Assembly: GCA_000328365.1 (NCBI GenBank) | Contig: KB311061.1 | Location: 602,339-666,338 of the forward strand | Length of the DNA stretch: 64,000 nt | Direction of reading: 5' to 3' | Source of the DNA: Capitella teleta | Lineage: Eukaryota > Annelida > Polychaeta > Capitellidae | Shown: one piece after another, positions 1-13,879 of the stretch | How positions within the stretch are numbered: the first letter of the stretch is position 1 | Layout: each line of letters begins with the position of its first letter | Notes under the pieces: generated by a model | The model's database searches: none | What the model saw: the letters and a program-made list of their open reading frames with translations, nothing else | Told to the model about the DNA's origin: nothing | Translations under genes and position numbers: made by a program

Positions 1-3000
1 GAAAGCGAGCTAATTAGCAACTGAAAGCCAAGTTACTGAAGTTGGTGACCGACTCAAACTCCCGATTTTATAACTGTTATTCTCATCCTTTGATGTGGTA
101 ATTACCGGGGTCGTTATCGTGCGGTAATAGTTATGCCTATACAACGTAACCTCTGTAATCACAATGCGTGTTATGCCGGTCATACTGGTAGCTGAGAGAA
201 AACTGCGATTTTCTCAGCTTTTTGCTTGCGAAGGTGTGGTTTTCACCAAAGTGTGTGTTGTTCAGAGCTGTATTTCAGTACATGTAATTGCATGTATGAT
301 GTTGAATCTTATATGGTTAGATTCACAAAAGAACGATCTATCCTAATATGTTAAATATGTAGAAATGCGTGCGTTCATATAGAAATTACAGAGCGGTAAA
401 GTCAAGGCTTTTTGAGTAAAATGCGTGGCGGTATAGGGGTATCGTCCCGAAAATGCCTTGGCGGTGAATGTGTTAAACACGAGAATGGCCCCGATACTGA
501 ACATCCGGTAAGCCTAATTGTGTCTCAATGCATTTGATACACCTTCCTCTACCGTTCCTTCTTTGGAATGACATCCTTACATTTTCTCTGCACAGGAAGA
601 GAATACTAAACTCCCGTGGATAAAACGAGACCTTGTACGTGTATGTAACTTATCTATCCCTTGACCTTTCAGACGCCTCCTTATCATTTGTTGAAATGTT
701 CATTAAATGAACATCGTGAGATATTGCATAAATTTTATGGAATAGCTCACGATAGCTTTTGTATTGCTGCTCCTGTTTGGGAATAGTTCCACGGATCCCA
801 TGATGATTGAACGGCACAATCGCCTCCCTTAATCTTCCCGGCCCTAATGGGTCAACATGCATAAGACCTGTTCAATAAACGATGAGTTGACTGTAAATGT
901 TGATTGTTCTGCTTTTGTATATGAACCGGCGATCTGAAGATTATCGTCACAAACTGCGTTGTGGGTCAGTCCCGATCTTCTTGAACAAAGGTCGTCCACG
1001 AAGCTCCGTCAACGAATCAATAAGTCATGAGGACATCATGGCATTCGGACCCGAATTTTACATCACATGGCCAATTGAATGTGCGCCTATCAATTGCGCG
1101 AATCACTTTTCGGTTGATTCTCAGTGCACGCAATAGCACAAAAACGGACCACGATACTATACAAGCAGGATATTGATTTTATGAGAAAAAGAAAGAAAAA
1201 GATAAACACAGAAGTCAGTGAAACGTCCTATGTTACGTGCAATTGTCTGTTTTCGCGTATTTCGTATTTGATAATTGATAACTATTTAGATACTATTACT
1301 GTATCTAAGCAACTGATAAGTTTCGTACACAACTATCAACAATTAAAATAAAATTACATTTATGCCGTTGAAACGGTTTTATAATAATGTATAGGAAGTG
1401 TTATGGATATTAAAGAGGAAATACAGCACCCCATTAACTCACAGGTAGAAACGGGCGACTCATCAGATCATAACGCATAGATATGGGTTCCTTTTGAGAT
1501 TTCTACCAAGTGTCATAACGTTCTATGCTGATCCATCATGCATTCATTATCTATCGCAGCGATTGGGAGTTAAAGCAAAAAAACAACCAAAACTAAAAAA
1601 CAAAACAAAAAAAAACAAGACTTGAAGGGCCTATTTATATCACGGTCAGTGATCAAACAATCCAATGTATAATTAGTATATAGATGCGCAGTTCACTTGG
1701 TCCATTCTGTTTTAGATTTGTATTTGGCTCAAAGTGTCGGGCGTCGGCAGATCATCAGTTCCTTTACTACCCTTAATAATGGAGGCAAAATATTCCAGCA
1801 TTTTCCTGCGACGTTTCGCCAGTCTAATAGCAATGTGTTGGCTTTGAAGTCATGCCTGGTACAACGTTTTGAAAGTGAAAGGAGGCCCATCTCTGTGAAA
1901 GATTGGTGTACATGGATACCACAAATGCGCGGAATCACAACGTTACAGTGGCGTTGTGATTATAGTCAGGTTTCAAGCAACTGAGTGTAGCTATATCGCT
2001 ATCAATATCAACACCTCTTAAATTCATTTCATATTCAATCGCATGGTGATTCACCATTATGCGACTGATTGAATAATTTAAAGTTCAGTTATATATGTGG
2101 ATGTAATTCAGACAGTACTGTCTTTCTAGCTGCATGCGAGCATTTAGAGTGACACTCACTCACGACACAAAATCAGATACATGTACATGTAATTTGATTG
2201 AGTTGCTTAGTTTAAAATCTCACATATTTTGCGTTGTTCGATACCGTTACAGAGTTTATTTAGTCTTTGTAACTTTTAAATCATTTGCGGACGATCCACG
2301 TGTGAACCTACTATTAGAGTCTTAACACCGAAGGGAGCACTTAGCATTTTCATCCTCGGATTGATGAATGTCATCGAATCCCTCTGGCTCTGCCTGCGGC
2401 TGTGCAGATATACAAAAACACGAGTAATTCCTCAATTTTCCCTCTGCTTCTCTCTGCTATTGCTTCAATGTCTGCCGCTGCGTGCAGGCCTGTTAATGAT
2501 TCAGAGCTTCCTAGGACCGGCTAGCAGAATCACCCTGGAGACGCCACCCAGAAATTCTCTTAGGTGATTTGGGAAGGGGTTCGGGCAGGAATAAATGGGT
2601 ACGGACAATGGATCCCATTCCAGATAAGGGTTCAAGGGAGCATGACGAAGGGACAAGGAATCTAGGGGCTGAAAGGGGCTGAATGGGGCTGAATGGGCCT
2701 CATTGACGGAGAAATAAATCCCATCTACTACAGATCCTTACTTTTATGATACGCCCATTGTGCGCGACGAAAAAAAAATGTCGCAGAATACACATGGGGC
2801 TCATCCAGTTGAAATGCAATTATGCTTTCCATTCTTGAATCAATTTTCAATTCTTGGCTACCATGTGGAGCGAAGAGTATAATCGGAACAGTTACACAGT
2901 AGTTGTGGGATGGCGGGTGGCGCTTTCTTGTTTCAGTCAAGGCGACTTGTGCGTACAATCTGCGCAATCGTACAGACAGTAAAAACGTTTCTGAAAACCT

Positions 3001-3669
3001 ACAAGATTAGACCTGAGAGTGATTTCCTTCTGAACAGAATGTCATGTTGTATGGACCTCACGCAGTCGCGCAGTGTATACTTGCATAATCGCGGCCTTGC
3101 CTGAATAGATTTATCGTTTCGTCCAATAATTGTCACTGATAGCATCTAAGGGGACGATATTTTAGAGGTTTGGGTCGCATATACATACAGTGATAGCAGT
3201 TTTGTATTAAAAGAGTCGGTCATATATTTCAAGTTATTAACTTAGTGACACCACTGCTACATCATTTATTCACGGGTTGGATGGTGAGCTCCAAGCTCGT
3301 AATAACGAAGACTCAACCGGTCACTTCATGTTGGCTTTAATTTACCTTCAGCAAATATTCCAAGTAGAGTATCAAAAATAATAATAAGGGGGTGGTTCAC
3401 ACGGGACGAGTGAGCACGAGAGAGAGAGAATATTATGTGTGAAGTGCAGTGTCTCTCTTTCTCATTGTTCATGGAAAATATTCGTCTTATATACTAGAAT
3501 CGTAGTTATACGGCAGCCTCCGTTTCTAATAGACAGTGCAGTAAATTGGTGCCTTCCGAATATTTGCTGACCTCCATTGTCCGCTAATTGCATCCTGGTC
3601 TGCTGACCGATCAGTATTGCTGATTGCCTCTCGAGAGATGGAAGCAATCCCGTGCACGCTCTGTCCGAA
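1..3669. other. Gene-free, AT-rich sequence
   Basis: No recognisable exon. The frames at 650-862 (minus) and 1697-1984 match no family known to me. Two TCATAACG motifs (1468, 1513) lie 45 bp apart. Confidence 0.5.
2665..2694. repeat. 10-bp tandem repeat (ggggctgaat)3
   Basis: Three units, the first ending in aaa. Confidence 0.8.
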
Positions 3670-3765
3670 GGTCTACATACATAGGCAAAGTTTAAATAAT
3701 CATAATTCCATATGCTATAATGAAACATCGTGTAAAGTAGTTAGAAGCACCCATGTAATCTTAAC
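3670..3765 (+). repeat. Short dispersed repeat, uninterrupted copy
   Basis: About 95 bp, including 'cgtgtaaagtagttagaagc', matches 5057-5128 joined to 5923-5957 with few differences. It shows the pre-insertion state of the target of the 794-bp transposon. Confidence 0.7.
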
Positions 3766-4084
3766 ATACCTCCCATATTTAAGTTAAAATATCAAGTTCT
3801 CTAACTAAAATTTTTACTTCCCATTAAGTTGCTTAATGATACTTAGGTTTGATTGTCTTGGCCCACTTACATGTCTATTCAAGTCTGTGTTATATATTCA
3901 TGCATATATTCAGGTATACGGTCGTATTGGGGTATCGGTGCGTTGGTGAGTAGCGTGTGTTAGTGTGCTGGTGGACCAGTCGAGATTCTTTCAGTAAAAC
4001 ACATAGAATACATTCAAACAAACATTAATTGAATTAGCAATATCTTGGCGCAACCAGATTCCTTGTCAAGACTGTCATCTCTGG

Positions 4085-4262
4085 AGTCCTCATGGTCATT
4101 ACGGCCATCATGGTCATCAGGTTCATCACGGTCATCATCGTTATCATGGTCATCAGAGTATTCACGGTAAGTATAGCCATCAGGGTCATCACCGCTATGT
4201 CATGGCCGTCAAGGTCATCCTGGTAAGTTTGGCCATCAGAGTTATTGTCTCAGACATCATGG
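4085..4262. repeat. Degenerate TCA-rich satellite
   Basis: Many variants of 'atggtcatca' with no fixed register. The minus strand would encode an Asp/His-rich string, but no gene context supports coding. Confidence 0.6.
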
Positions 4263-5056
4263 TCTGGTCTTCATAACTTGGTCGATCGGCTTGGCTTGTG
4301 GTTTGGCTCTGGCTGAGCTTTTCTCGTTTTCTTTGGTCATCTTCTTCGTCATTAAGCTGTTTGCATTTTCAGTCATCATTTTTGCCAGATTTTCAGGAGA
4401 TATTCTTTGTGTGATACTTGTTTATCTGTGTCCTTGTTCATCTGTTCATTTTCATCTGTGTTGGTTCTGATTTCATGATTCAGAATGCATTATTGTACTT
4501 GCTTGGTTGAAGGCTGTTCTTGAGTAGTCATTCAGTGGAGTAGGTATCAACAGCAAAGATGGGCTCCAGGGCTCCAAGTACATCTAGTATCCGTTTCTCA
4601 CACATACCAACAATAGCCATCAATCAATTAATCAATCAATCACAAGCTGTATGTGCTGGCTTTATCCATCATCTTAATCTTCCCTTCATAAGAACATAGT
4701 ATGCTTAATCCCTAAGGCCCCGTTCCAAGTAAACCTCAATTTATTATCTAAACTAGCTTTATACTATAGTTTGTGTATTCGGCCCCGATAGGTATGGCTA
4801 TTAGCTCTATCAACTTTCGTTTTTATAGAGACTGAAATGAATCGCCCGTGTGATACGTCCAATGGTAATTATTACGGTTATGCAATTGTGGAATTATACG
4901 ATTATGTGATTCATGTATAGTCATTAGGAATAAGATCAAATACGAGGAGTATTGAGTAAGTATATCGGCAAGTGTCGATACTGTTTAGCATGGCTATGTT
5001 CTTACAACTGAAAGTATCATAACGTACAACATAAAATAAGGATAATAAGATGAATA

Positions 5057-5957
5057 CATGTCTACATATATTGGCAGAGTTTATATAATCATAATTACAT
5101 ATGGTATAATGAAACCTCGTGTAAAGTACTGTAGAACACTGTATTTACGCGGAATTCAAATTTCGCGGTTTTCCATGTTTGCGTCATTTCGCGGAATCAA
5201 TTTTTCGCGGTCAAGGATGTGATGGAAAAAAAAAATTCTGGAAATAGTAGCTCTCTTCCATAACAAAGCAACAGAACATCGCTCCCTTTAAAGCTGGGCT
5301 ATCTCCGTTCTCGGTTCCGCGTCATGGGGCAGAGCGAATAGCATGCAGCATCGATTTCACACCTAATCACCGACGCCAGCATTGACGATAAGGTGGGTTA
5401 AAGTTTGTCTGCACTGCTTTGAAATAATTACGTAATCAAAGAAGCAGCAGCCCTTTGTAGACAATTACGAATGATGGTATCTTTGAAACTTAAAAACAAT
5501 GATCAAAGGATCAGAGAATTGATTGTTGCCAAACATGCACTTAGAGTTCGATGTTTACCAAACATTGAAGTCGGAGTCACCTCCGCGTCCAATAGATTTT
5601 CATCTCCGAGGCGATCTCGGCGATTCGTTATTGCATAAAAGAGAAGGATCTGATCAACATCATTCACTTCTTCGGATGCTCTAACAACTTGACAAGATGC
5701 TTTGCTACTTCAAGAAAATCAACAAAAGTCCTCCCCGAAATCGCTGAGAGATGCCTGACCCCAAAGCAGAAGTCAATCCGGCTGACGTGCCTGCTGTGCT
5801 GCCGCCAACGCAGAGATCGCCCGGATCGCCCACTTTTTTATGCGGAATCCAATTTTCGCGGTCGAGCCTGACCGCGAAAACCACGAAAATTGATCTCGCA
5901 GCGAAAATTTAGTGTTCTACAGTAGTTAGAAGCACCCATGCAATCCTAAAAGTTATT
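5057..5957 (+). repeat. Short dispersed repeat, copy split by a transposon
   Basis: The repeat occupies 5057-5128 and resumes at 5923-5957. The gap is exactly the TA-flanked element. Its own boundaries are approximate. Confidence 0.65.
5129..5922. mobile_element. Non-autonomous TA-flanked DNA transposon (Tc1/mariner-type MITE)
   Basis: Perfect 12-bp terminal inverted repeats (ctgtagaacact / agtgttctacag) bound a 794-bp element flanked by a TA duplication (5127-5128 and 5923-5924). Inside each end are diverged repeats rich in 'TTTCGCGG'. The insertion splits a short dispersed repeat whose uninterrupted copy lies at 3670-3765, which confirms the ends and the TA target. Its open frames are short and show no transposase, so it would need a transposase in trans. 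The TA target suggests the IS630-Tc1-mariner group. Confidence 0.85.
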
Positions 5958-6247
5958 GCCATCAAAAGAATTTGCACTCTTCCTAATCAGTTACATGTGC
6001 CCTAAATGGTCACTCATTGAATTCATGAAAAGAAAAGAGAAATATTGTGCTTGGCTGAATAGAGATAAACAAAGAAAGTTGTTCATTTCGGATATCACCA
6101 AAAATCTTGCATGGAAATTAATCAAGCAATAGTCCTACTTTTCGACGGTTCGCGAGTTGTTTGCCACCTTTCGTTTCTCAGTGCACCATCTGAACTCGTT
6201 GGAAGGCTGTCGTTCCTGTACAACATGTTTCGCACTTTTTAACTGTA

Positions 6248-8419
6248 CCAGGGGTGCGTTTTAATAAGACAGTTATGCGCCATTTTCCTCATAAGTCCAC
6301 AAATTCTCATAGCTAAGATCAGCCTTATGACGAGTGCGTTTTAATAACCTACTTATGCGCGATTTCTGATCATAACTTTATGTGCACTCGAAATGTTCTT
6401 AAGAGTTATGCACGGTAGATCGACCATCTTGAAACGCCGATGTGGACGCGTTTGTGCCAAGAAACAGACGAAGGCCCCGCGAGTTTCTGCCACGCAGAAC
6501 TCTCAACGACGTGAACGAGACCGAGATGAAGGAGTATCGCCTCACGAGGCATCAGCTTCAAGTCATAATACATGCACAGATCTCACTTTGCTCCGATATC
6601 AAATCGGAAAATCGCTATTCCTAGCGAAGTAGCGGTAAGTACTGTTAACTATAATTAAATTGATTATGTGTATAATATCGATCTAAACTAAAATGAAATG
6701 AAAGTATTTCATAACGTAGTTCAAATGCTCTTCATAACGTATCGTTGAAAGCGGGTTGTAGTATTCATGCAAAATCACACAATATTATTATTTATTATCA
6801 TAATATTGATACATACAGTGTTGGTGAATTTCGATTATATTGATGTTTTATTTCAACAGGTGGATGCAACAGATACTATATAGCTATATAGAAATAAATA
6901 TATACATAGTTATATGGTGTTGGCGTTAATTACTGTTAGCCTGTATGTTTCAAACTATTTGGTCTAATGAGTCGTGCTATATGTAAGTGATGAATAGCTA
7001 TGCTTGATTGTTTGAAATTAATTATTAATCGCATTAATGTATTCCTATGCATTGAGAGAATAGAATATATTTTCTCTAAACTTTACAATTTATAACACAT
7101 TTTGATAACTGTATTTATTCATTCCAGGTGTCTGCATTGCACTGATGCTTAAGGTCGGAACAATATACAAATTAATCAGCAAAATACACAACATGGTAAA
7201 CAACAATTTTCATTGATTTCTCTCAACAGAGATGAGACTGAAAAGAGAGGAAAAAAGAAGCATTGATTACATCAATACAGTAGGAGCTTAATGATATTTA
7301 ATACCTTTTGTGTCCGCATTTTGCTTCTTTCTCTCCTTGCAATCATGCAGAAGAAGAGATGCATGCCACAGGAAGAGGTAGGTGTAGAGGTGGGTGTTGA
7401 GTGAAGGGTAGATATGGGGATAGTACTCAAATGACTAGGTATTGGTACCCCAGAATCAATCTCCGCCAGTAGACTTTTAAAGAGAAAAAAGGAGTTGAAA
7501 CTTGAGAACCATGGAGTTCATCAATGGGAGCAATTCTTCACTGAGTGCTAGTACAAATGATAAAACCCGAGTACTCACCCTCTATCGTTTTGTATATATG
7601 TATCGAACTTGCATATTATTAATTTTTTATTTATGTTAATACATACCTTTTTTTGTTAGAGAAGGAGCTAAAAATTGCCTCTCTGTGTTCCTTCACCAGC
7701 TGGAGCAAAACCTCCACCTCTCGTTTTGATATTTTTTTCTCTCGGGGCCGTTTCTAAGTTGTCACATATGAAATGAAATAAATTGCTTTATGTATCACAT
7801 ATTCACGATGATTAGTTATATACAGTTATTACTGCATGAGTAACATTAGTAAGTAGTCGTTCAGTAATAAAAAAAATAATATGATTGATCAATCATCCCT
7901 TTATCAATAATTTTAATTGGCATAAATTAATAATTAGAAAAGTGATATATATTACACTTATTACAGATATGTATATACAGTGCGGCTGTGGTAGATCATA
8001 GTTCATACCATACGAATTATTTACTATTTATTATTACTTTGTTTCATAATATTTACCTATTTACAAATCAAAAGTTTTAATTAAAACAATATCAATGTAA
8101 TATCAATACTAATCATGATTTAAATACCCGAAATTACCTTCATCTGAGTAGACGGGATGACAAGAGACGACATCACACTTAATATTCCTTGAATAAAACG
8201 GCGCGAAAGGAGATCGTCTGCTGGATAATGGTAAGCCGAATGCGACGACGATGTAATCATAACGCACTTGTTTCGTTCTCGGACTTATGCGCGCATTCTG
8301 CGCATAGCGAACTTATGAGGATCTTATTAAAACACCTTTCCAGATATTATCATAACTCGACTTCGCATAACCAGTTCTCATAGCTATGAGGATCTTTCTT
8401 ATTAAAACGCATCCCAGGG
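6248..8419 (+). mobile_element. Harbinger-like DNA transposon, decayed or internally deleted
   Basis: The ends are inverted: 'ccaggggtgcgttttaa' at 6248 and the complement of 'gatgcgttttaataaga' running out to 8419. The GTGCGTTTTAATAA motif repeats subterminally near 6336 and, as GTGTTTTAATAA, near 8323. A 14-bp palindrome (ctcatagctatgag) lies at 8377-8390. The outer flanks show TA on both sides, but a clean 3-bp TWA duplication is not seen. A fragment at 6433-6634 resembles a Harbinger transposase N-terminus. The interior is AT-rich, and at 2.17 kb it is short for a full two-gene element. Superfamily assignment is moderate. Confidence 0.55.
6433..6634 (+). pseudogene. Possible Harbinger transposase N-terminal exon
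   Basis: Open residues include 'RPREFLPRRTLNDVNETEM' followed by 'KEYRLTRHQLQVII' and 'SDIKSENRYS'. This resembles the start of HARBI1-type transposases, where an 'R..L.D..D.E....YRL' block precedes a helix-turn-helix. The frame meets TAG at 6622, and a shifted frame reads SEVAV up to a strong donor, GTAAGT at 6635, so a frameshift or small indel is likely. No DDE-domain exon was found downstream. Confidence 0.4.
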
Positions 8420-9648
8420 CTACACTACTCACCCTCCGTCTATACGTTTCGCCACCATAAGGACAGAGAAAGATCGACCCAGGTCTGGGAGACCTCGGGT
8501 TATGACCAGGAGGCAGGATTTTGCAATCCTTTTGAGCCACCTCCGAGACGTTTCCGTCCATTTACCGGACTCCAGACGATATCGTCGGATCCCACGATGG
8601 CAATTGTTTGTTATGTTGTTTGTTTTAAATAAAATAATCATTCCATCTAAACTGTGACTTTGCGTTTTGACACCTGCCCCACATTTAACATTCAACTTTC
8701 GAATAACTAATCAAAGATGGATACCCTACACACCCACTAATCATATATCCACGATAGATTTAGTTTGCACTACACTAAAAGTTTTCAAGACATGTATAGT
8801 TACTTTTGTTGCTCAGTGTATGAAATATTAAAGGAAAATGTCATGAAATATCTTTAATGACACTAATGTATTGATTCAAATGTAACGTATGTAAATCATA
8901 TTTGTTGTAGTACTAGTTGATGAAGCAAATATTTCAGTGTTTAATGAGTCGTGGATTGAACTTATATACACAGGTGATCAGTGAATTCCATGATACAAGA
9001 ATAGAACGTTGATTTGAGATTGGGAACAAAAAGAATCATTTAGAATAGCTATTTAAATGCAGCAATACATTTACGTATTTTCTCAAAAACGATGTTTCTT
9101 AATTCTGAGTATATGAATCAGCCATTTTTGCGACCGAATAAAAAAATCTCCCGTTGCAATTATGTCCGGATTCGACCCCCTTTTGAGGTATGTCATATTG
9201 GACTTAGGATGTAAACATAAAACATCCAGAAGGTTCCCGAAATCCCTAGCCCTACATCTCACTGGTAATCTCCGCAGCAGTTTGTCATTATCCGTCGCAG
9301 GGTGCTCATATCCATGCTACGGAGAGTGAATTATTACCCCACCTTCCACATTTTGCCTTTATGAGATCTATCCTCATTATTGCGTCTTGCTCTGTTTGGT
9401 TTTCTGATTGCCAAGCGCATCCCTAATTTCTGAATTTATGGATCAGAGTATGTCATCTTGTTAGTGGAAGAGCACGGATCTGGGTGCTGAAGATATGACA
9501 TGGACATTGATCATGCTGCGTAGATGAGGGTTCTTGGCGTTCTAGTGGCCGCCAAGCTGGACTCATGGGAAAGTGGGTCTCGGTGGCACTAATAGAAATA
9601 TCGCCGTCCCAAATACCATTCTATTAATAAGAGGATTTATTAGCTCTT
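8420..9648. other. No gene seen
   Basis: Unique-looking sequence between the Harbinger-like element and repeat family A. Short frames on the minus strand (8313-8695) are not recognised. Confidence 0.5.
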
Positions 9649-10185
9649 TAAAGGTCGACACAAGTGAAAATAAAATTTCAGGCCAAACTTCAGGGACAGG
9701 ACATATAAATTGTCTTTTTGAGCCATCTGTGGTTTCAAATAGCTAATATTTCAATGACATGTGAAAATAGACAAGTATCTTATTCCACTCCATTTGGGCT
9801 TATGGTCGGGTGTTATGAACCCTACGGAACAAAAAAAAAAAGTATTATCAATGCACTCATAATTCCATTAAATGTTGAACAAATCAACGAATTTGTTCAA
9901 TTATTACTCTTATACATATACGACACACTTGATGAAATGGAAATCGTTACGCATACACGTAATAGTTACAACGCTATGCTAAGTACACCGGAGAATGAGA
10001 TCATTTGCATTCGAATCAACTTTTGTATTAGTTATTATATTGTTAAAATGACTGAGAATCAATCGATTAAAGCCTTTTATGATAATTTATTAACCCCACA
10101 ATTCAAGATATTAAGGATTCATCATCATTTTCCAATTCAAGTTGACAAAGCCGAATCATTTGTGTTGATCCATTAACATAGCAAC
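9649..10185 (+). repeat. Dispersed repeat family A, copy 1
   Basis: Starts near 'ctttaaaggtcgacacaagt' and aligns collinearly with 32293-32660, including 'attccattaaatgttgaaca' and 'gaatttgttcaatta'. The 152-aa open frame at 9718-10176 lies inside it. That frame is not kept in copy 2 and is AT-driven, so it is treated as chance. The last 150 bp differ from copy 2. Confidence 0.65.
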
Positions 10186-13100
10186 CCTTTATGGCACTAG
10201 TCGCCTGGCGTGTTTTCGATTGAACAATAAATCGGAGTCAAAGTTTGCTGAATTACACGAGAAGATGTAGTTTGATTGAAAATGCTGAAATGCTGACTGA
10301 AGCTATCTTTCAGAGTCACGAATCCGTGATGGCATGCACTTTTGAATCTTAGGAGACCGTATATTCCAATATGAGAATGGCATTATGTTTGCCTTTCAAG
10401 GCTTTCACTTGGACAAAAACAAACATCCTTAAAGGGGACATTAATTTCCGCAATAATTTCCTAACCTTAGTAAAATGTATACTTGATTTGTAATTATTGC
10501 ATATACGAGGGAGGGCCCAGAAGTAATGAGCCTCGAGGGGAAACGTCCGATTCTTATGTGCTTTCGCAACCAATATAAGTTTCCTGTAAAATTATCATAA
10601 TGATTCAGCGAGTTTTGCTCGTAACACTGTTTGCATTTCTTTTTGGCGTTAAGTATAAAATGAGGACTCGTTGATTCCTCTTATTTATATAACGTCAAAG
10701 GTCACCCTTTATAATTCATGGGATTTCGCACCCCTTCGTTCGGGTTGTAATCCAAGAAAGGACGGTTCTTCGAAAGAAAAACACAGAAACTAATTAGAGG
10801 CCTGTTATTTTATAATTATTTTGTCGCTGACTTTGACAGTAGAACGACGTTCTGAGCAATTACAGTTGCTCTCGAAACTCCATTCTCCAAATTGAGTGCC
10901 AGCCTCGAAAAAACGAGCTTCGTCCTCTTTTCCTTCTCATTCTTTTGCCCTAAAAGCAATCGATTGCATGAGGTGACCATGAAGTGGACTAGCGCGTGCT
11001 ATTGTGAAATACTTTCGTGTCCGGTGAGGTCCAAAGAATTGATGCGGTTTGTCTCTTCAATTATTTTAGTTGTCTTTATCAAATGTCTTTCGAAAGTAAA
11101 TATTTCACATCGTGTAATTTTGAAATTGATATGGATATACAGAGACACTTTTGGATGAGAAAACCTAAAAGCTCGCCCTACTGTTTCCCCATTGAAAGTC
11201 GAGACCTGAACTTCTGGACAGCATGATTTATCGTAAATATAGAGTCCGGCGCTCCAGCTGTTCGACACCAATGGCAGTACGAAGACTGTGTATATTCGTA
11301 CTTTTGCAAGAGGTGATTTAATACTTATAAAACTCATTAATGGTGAATTAATTTAATAGACAGTATTAATTTAATAGTCATTGTTCCCAATGACAAGATT
11401 TCGGCAGATATCGGTGATACTTCTAATTGGACAGATAAGCGATATGATGTAGGTCATACTAGGATAATACGTGTATCACCTGATATATTATGAGTAATAG
11501 TGGCTTGCGTCGTAATAATTATGTGTCACTTCCATCGCGCCCTGTTCCTTTGTAATTCAAATGGAAGGAATATTAAAAAATACGCTAATCAATAGGTTCA
11601 ATTATGTACACCACACTCATTCAATAATTAAATACGTATACTAGGTTTATTGAAACAGACTCCTGAATATGCGGTTCCGTGATGCCCCAGCCAACAGAGG
11701 ACATTCTGACCACGATATCACAGCTCTGCCCACTCAAAGCGTCGAAATTTATTCTTTGGGTAGAAACGTACACTAGACCAATAATTGGGCATTGAAGTGG
11801 GTGACACTATCATGCGAAAACAAAATAGGAGAACCTGTAAACCTGTAAATCCTCTCCATATGCAGATGCAAAGGCACAATCTAGATGCGTTGAACAGGAA
11901 AGTTGGGTGCAATTTTGGCAGGCGGCTGGACTGGCCTTTTGGCGCCTTCTGTCACCCGCTTTCTGCTTGCCACTCGATTAATGAAGACGAATGGAGCAGA
12001 CTGAGATTGATTACCTGTGCGCGGTCATCAACAGCCCATCGGTCATCCGGGATTGTTTGATCAGAGCATTATTCTTCGCTTTCTTGATGTCTTTCGATGA
12101 AATGTCACCGATGCTACTTCTATCCCTCTCAAAGTGCTTCTTGGTGTTGTTCAGCGGTGATCTTCCAAAATTAGAAAACCTTTAATGTATTGCTGCGTTT
12201 CTATAACGGGATGTAAAGGTCTGAGTTAAAGATCAGGGCATAGTAATATGATTCCATAATTATGATAATTCATAAGCATCAGTTTTTTCAGACCGATAGA
12301 AATGGTTCTTGCATGTCGACACAAACGTGATGACATCAACATCTTCCTTTACTAAAAAAAAAACCCATGCGTCGCGGAGGATGAAGAGACTTCTTGGTCC
12401 GATTTCAGGAACGAAGTTTTACTTGGTGTAATCAGATTTGACTGATCCTTACAAAGATTAGCTTAAAGGATTTTCTGAACATGGGTTTAACTACCTCGAG
12501 TTTTCCCTGCCTATGACGGTTTAGGGGTTTAATTAACTGCGACAGAAAGTTCAACAATGAATGATACGAAAAAATCCACTTGTGAATCAATTTATAAACA
12601 CGGGAATAATTTAAACTTCGCATTTTGGTTCCTAGTTTTAGCTAATCTAGCCCAAACTTCAAACCGAGCAATATACACTATACAGTATACATGTATATAC
12701 GTTCATGAAATTGGGCCCATGCGTATAGTGTACAGTTTGGGTGAATGATGGAATCCTGAGGTGACATATTATACCATGATAGAATCCCCTAGCTGCAGAC
12801 GACCATCCAACATGTCGAAACCATCTGCGAAAGCAGCAACGGAAGATATGCTAGCTCTTCGTAGAATAGAACACTTCCCGTGTGTCGCATTTAATCAAAT
12901 CTGCTTAACCAGCATCCTTAAAAAAAATATAATCTTACAGATGTTCCTCCATTGAAACAACACCAATTCGCTTTGCTTTTCCAAAAGTTGACTATTGGAT
13001 GAGTCAACAGTAATCCTCAATTACTTTCTCTGAGGATTATAATAATTCGGATGGATTGATTTTCGTCCATGAATGCATCTGTGGATCTGAACACTCAGCA

Positions 13101-13879
13101 GCCATCCCATCGCTCGTACATCACTGCAATGGCTTATTCCGATTGCTCGGCTGAGAACCGAGAGACCACCGCGGAGACCTGTCATCCGATCAGAGAAGAA
13201 ATATTTTGAGACTAATACGTTATCCCCTTCGAGCAAAAATCTTTCACCCTTCGATCGACGCGATCTTCGTGAAAAGAACCCTCCTGACCTCCTAAGACGC
13301 TTCCATGCAAAGTGATTTATCAAGGCTTCAGTCTGACAGGCTTTGAGCTTCGGTAGCTGCCATATCAATGTTTTTGTTTATCCATAAGCAGGATCATATT
13401 TATACAGTAATGCACTAACGTTCGAAAGTTTAGTCTGGTTGTGTAAGTTTTCTTTTTGAATTTAATAGCCATATTTATATCATTAACTTCTATAATACTT
13501 ATTCTACGAAAAAAAAGTATATTTTGATAAAGCATAAAACCATAGAATACATGCAATAAAAAGGTTATAACATGCATAACATGTATATAAGCTTCGGACC
13601 CGCGACAAATACCAAACCTCACAATGTTGCAAATGGTACAATAGCGTGTGCCTTTACTGTTACATGTATGCGCTTATGATTGAGGGTCCCCCAGCATGAG
13701 CCATGATTTGCAGGCCTTTTGAGGGAGTGATGCCCCGTGCAATCTCCAAGGGACACTTGTGGTCAGAGAACCCAAACTTGTAATTGATGACGGAGGAGGG
13801 TCTGGCAGTGACCGAGACGATCCCTTGCTGCATATTCCGCTGACTACTGCGTGGCTTGAGCAGAGGAGGAGCAGTGGTC
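10186..13879. other. No gene seen
   Basis: Scattered frames under 120 codons, none recognised, the longest being minus-strand 13021-13368. Holds only the weak inverted repeat at 12661. Confidence 0.5.
12661..12740. repeat. Imperfect inverted repeat
   Basis: tacactatac (12674-12683) and gtatagtgta (12723-12732) form perfect 10-bp arms 39 bp apart, with AAAC/GTTT just outside. It could be a small MITE remnant. Confidence 0.4.

Noticed and set aside
4085-4262. Asp/His-rich peptide on the minus strand
   Set aside because: It is a by-product of the TCA-rich satellite; no start context or flanking exon.
9718-10176. 152-codon open frame on the plus strand
   Set aside because: It lies inside repeat family A, the frame is lost in the copy at 32.3 kb, and the composition is AT-driven with no recognisable domain.
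13021-13368. 115-codon minus-strand frame rich in Arg and Ser
   Set aside because: No family recognised and no splice or neighbour support.
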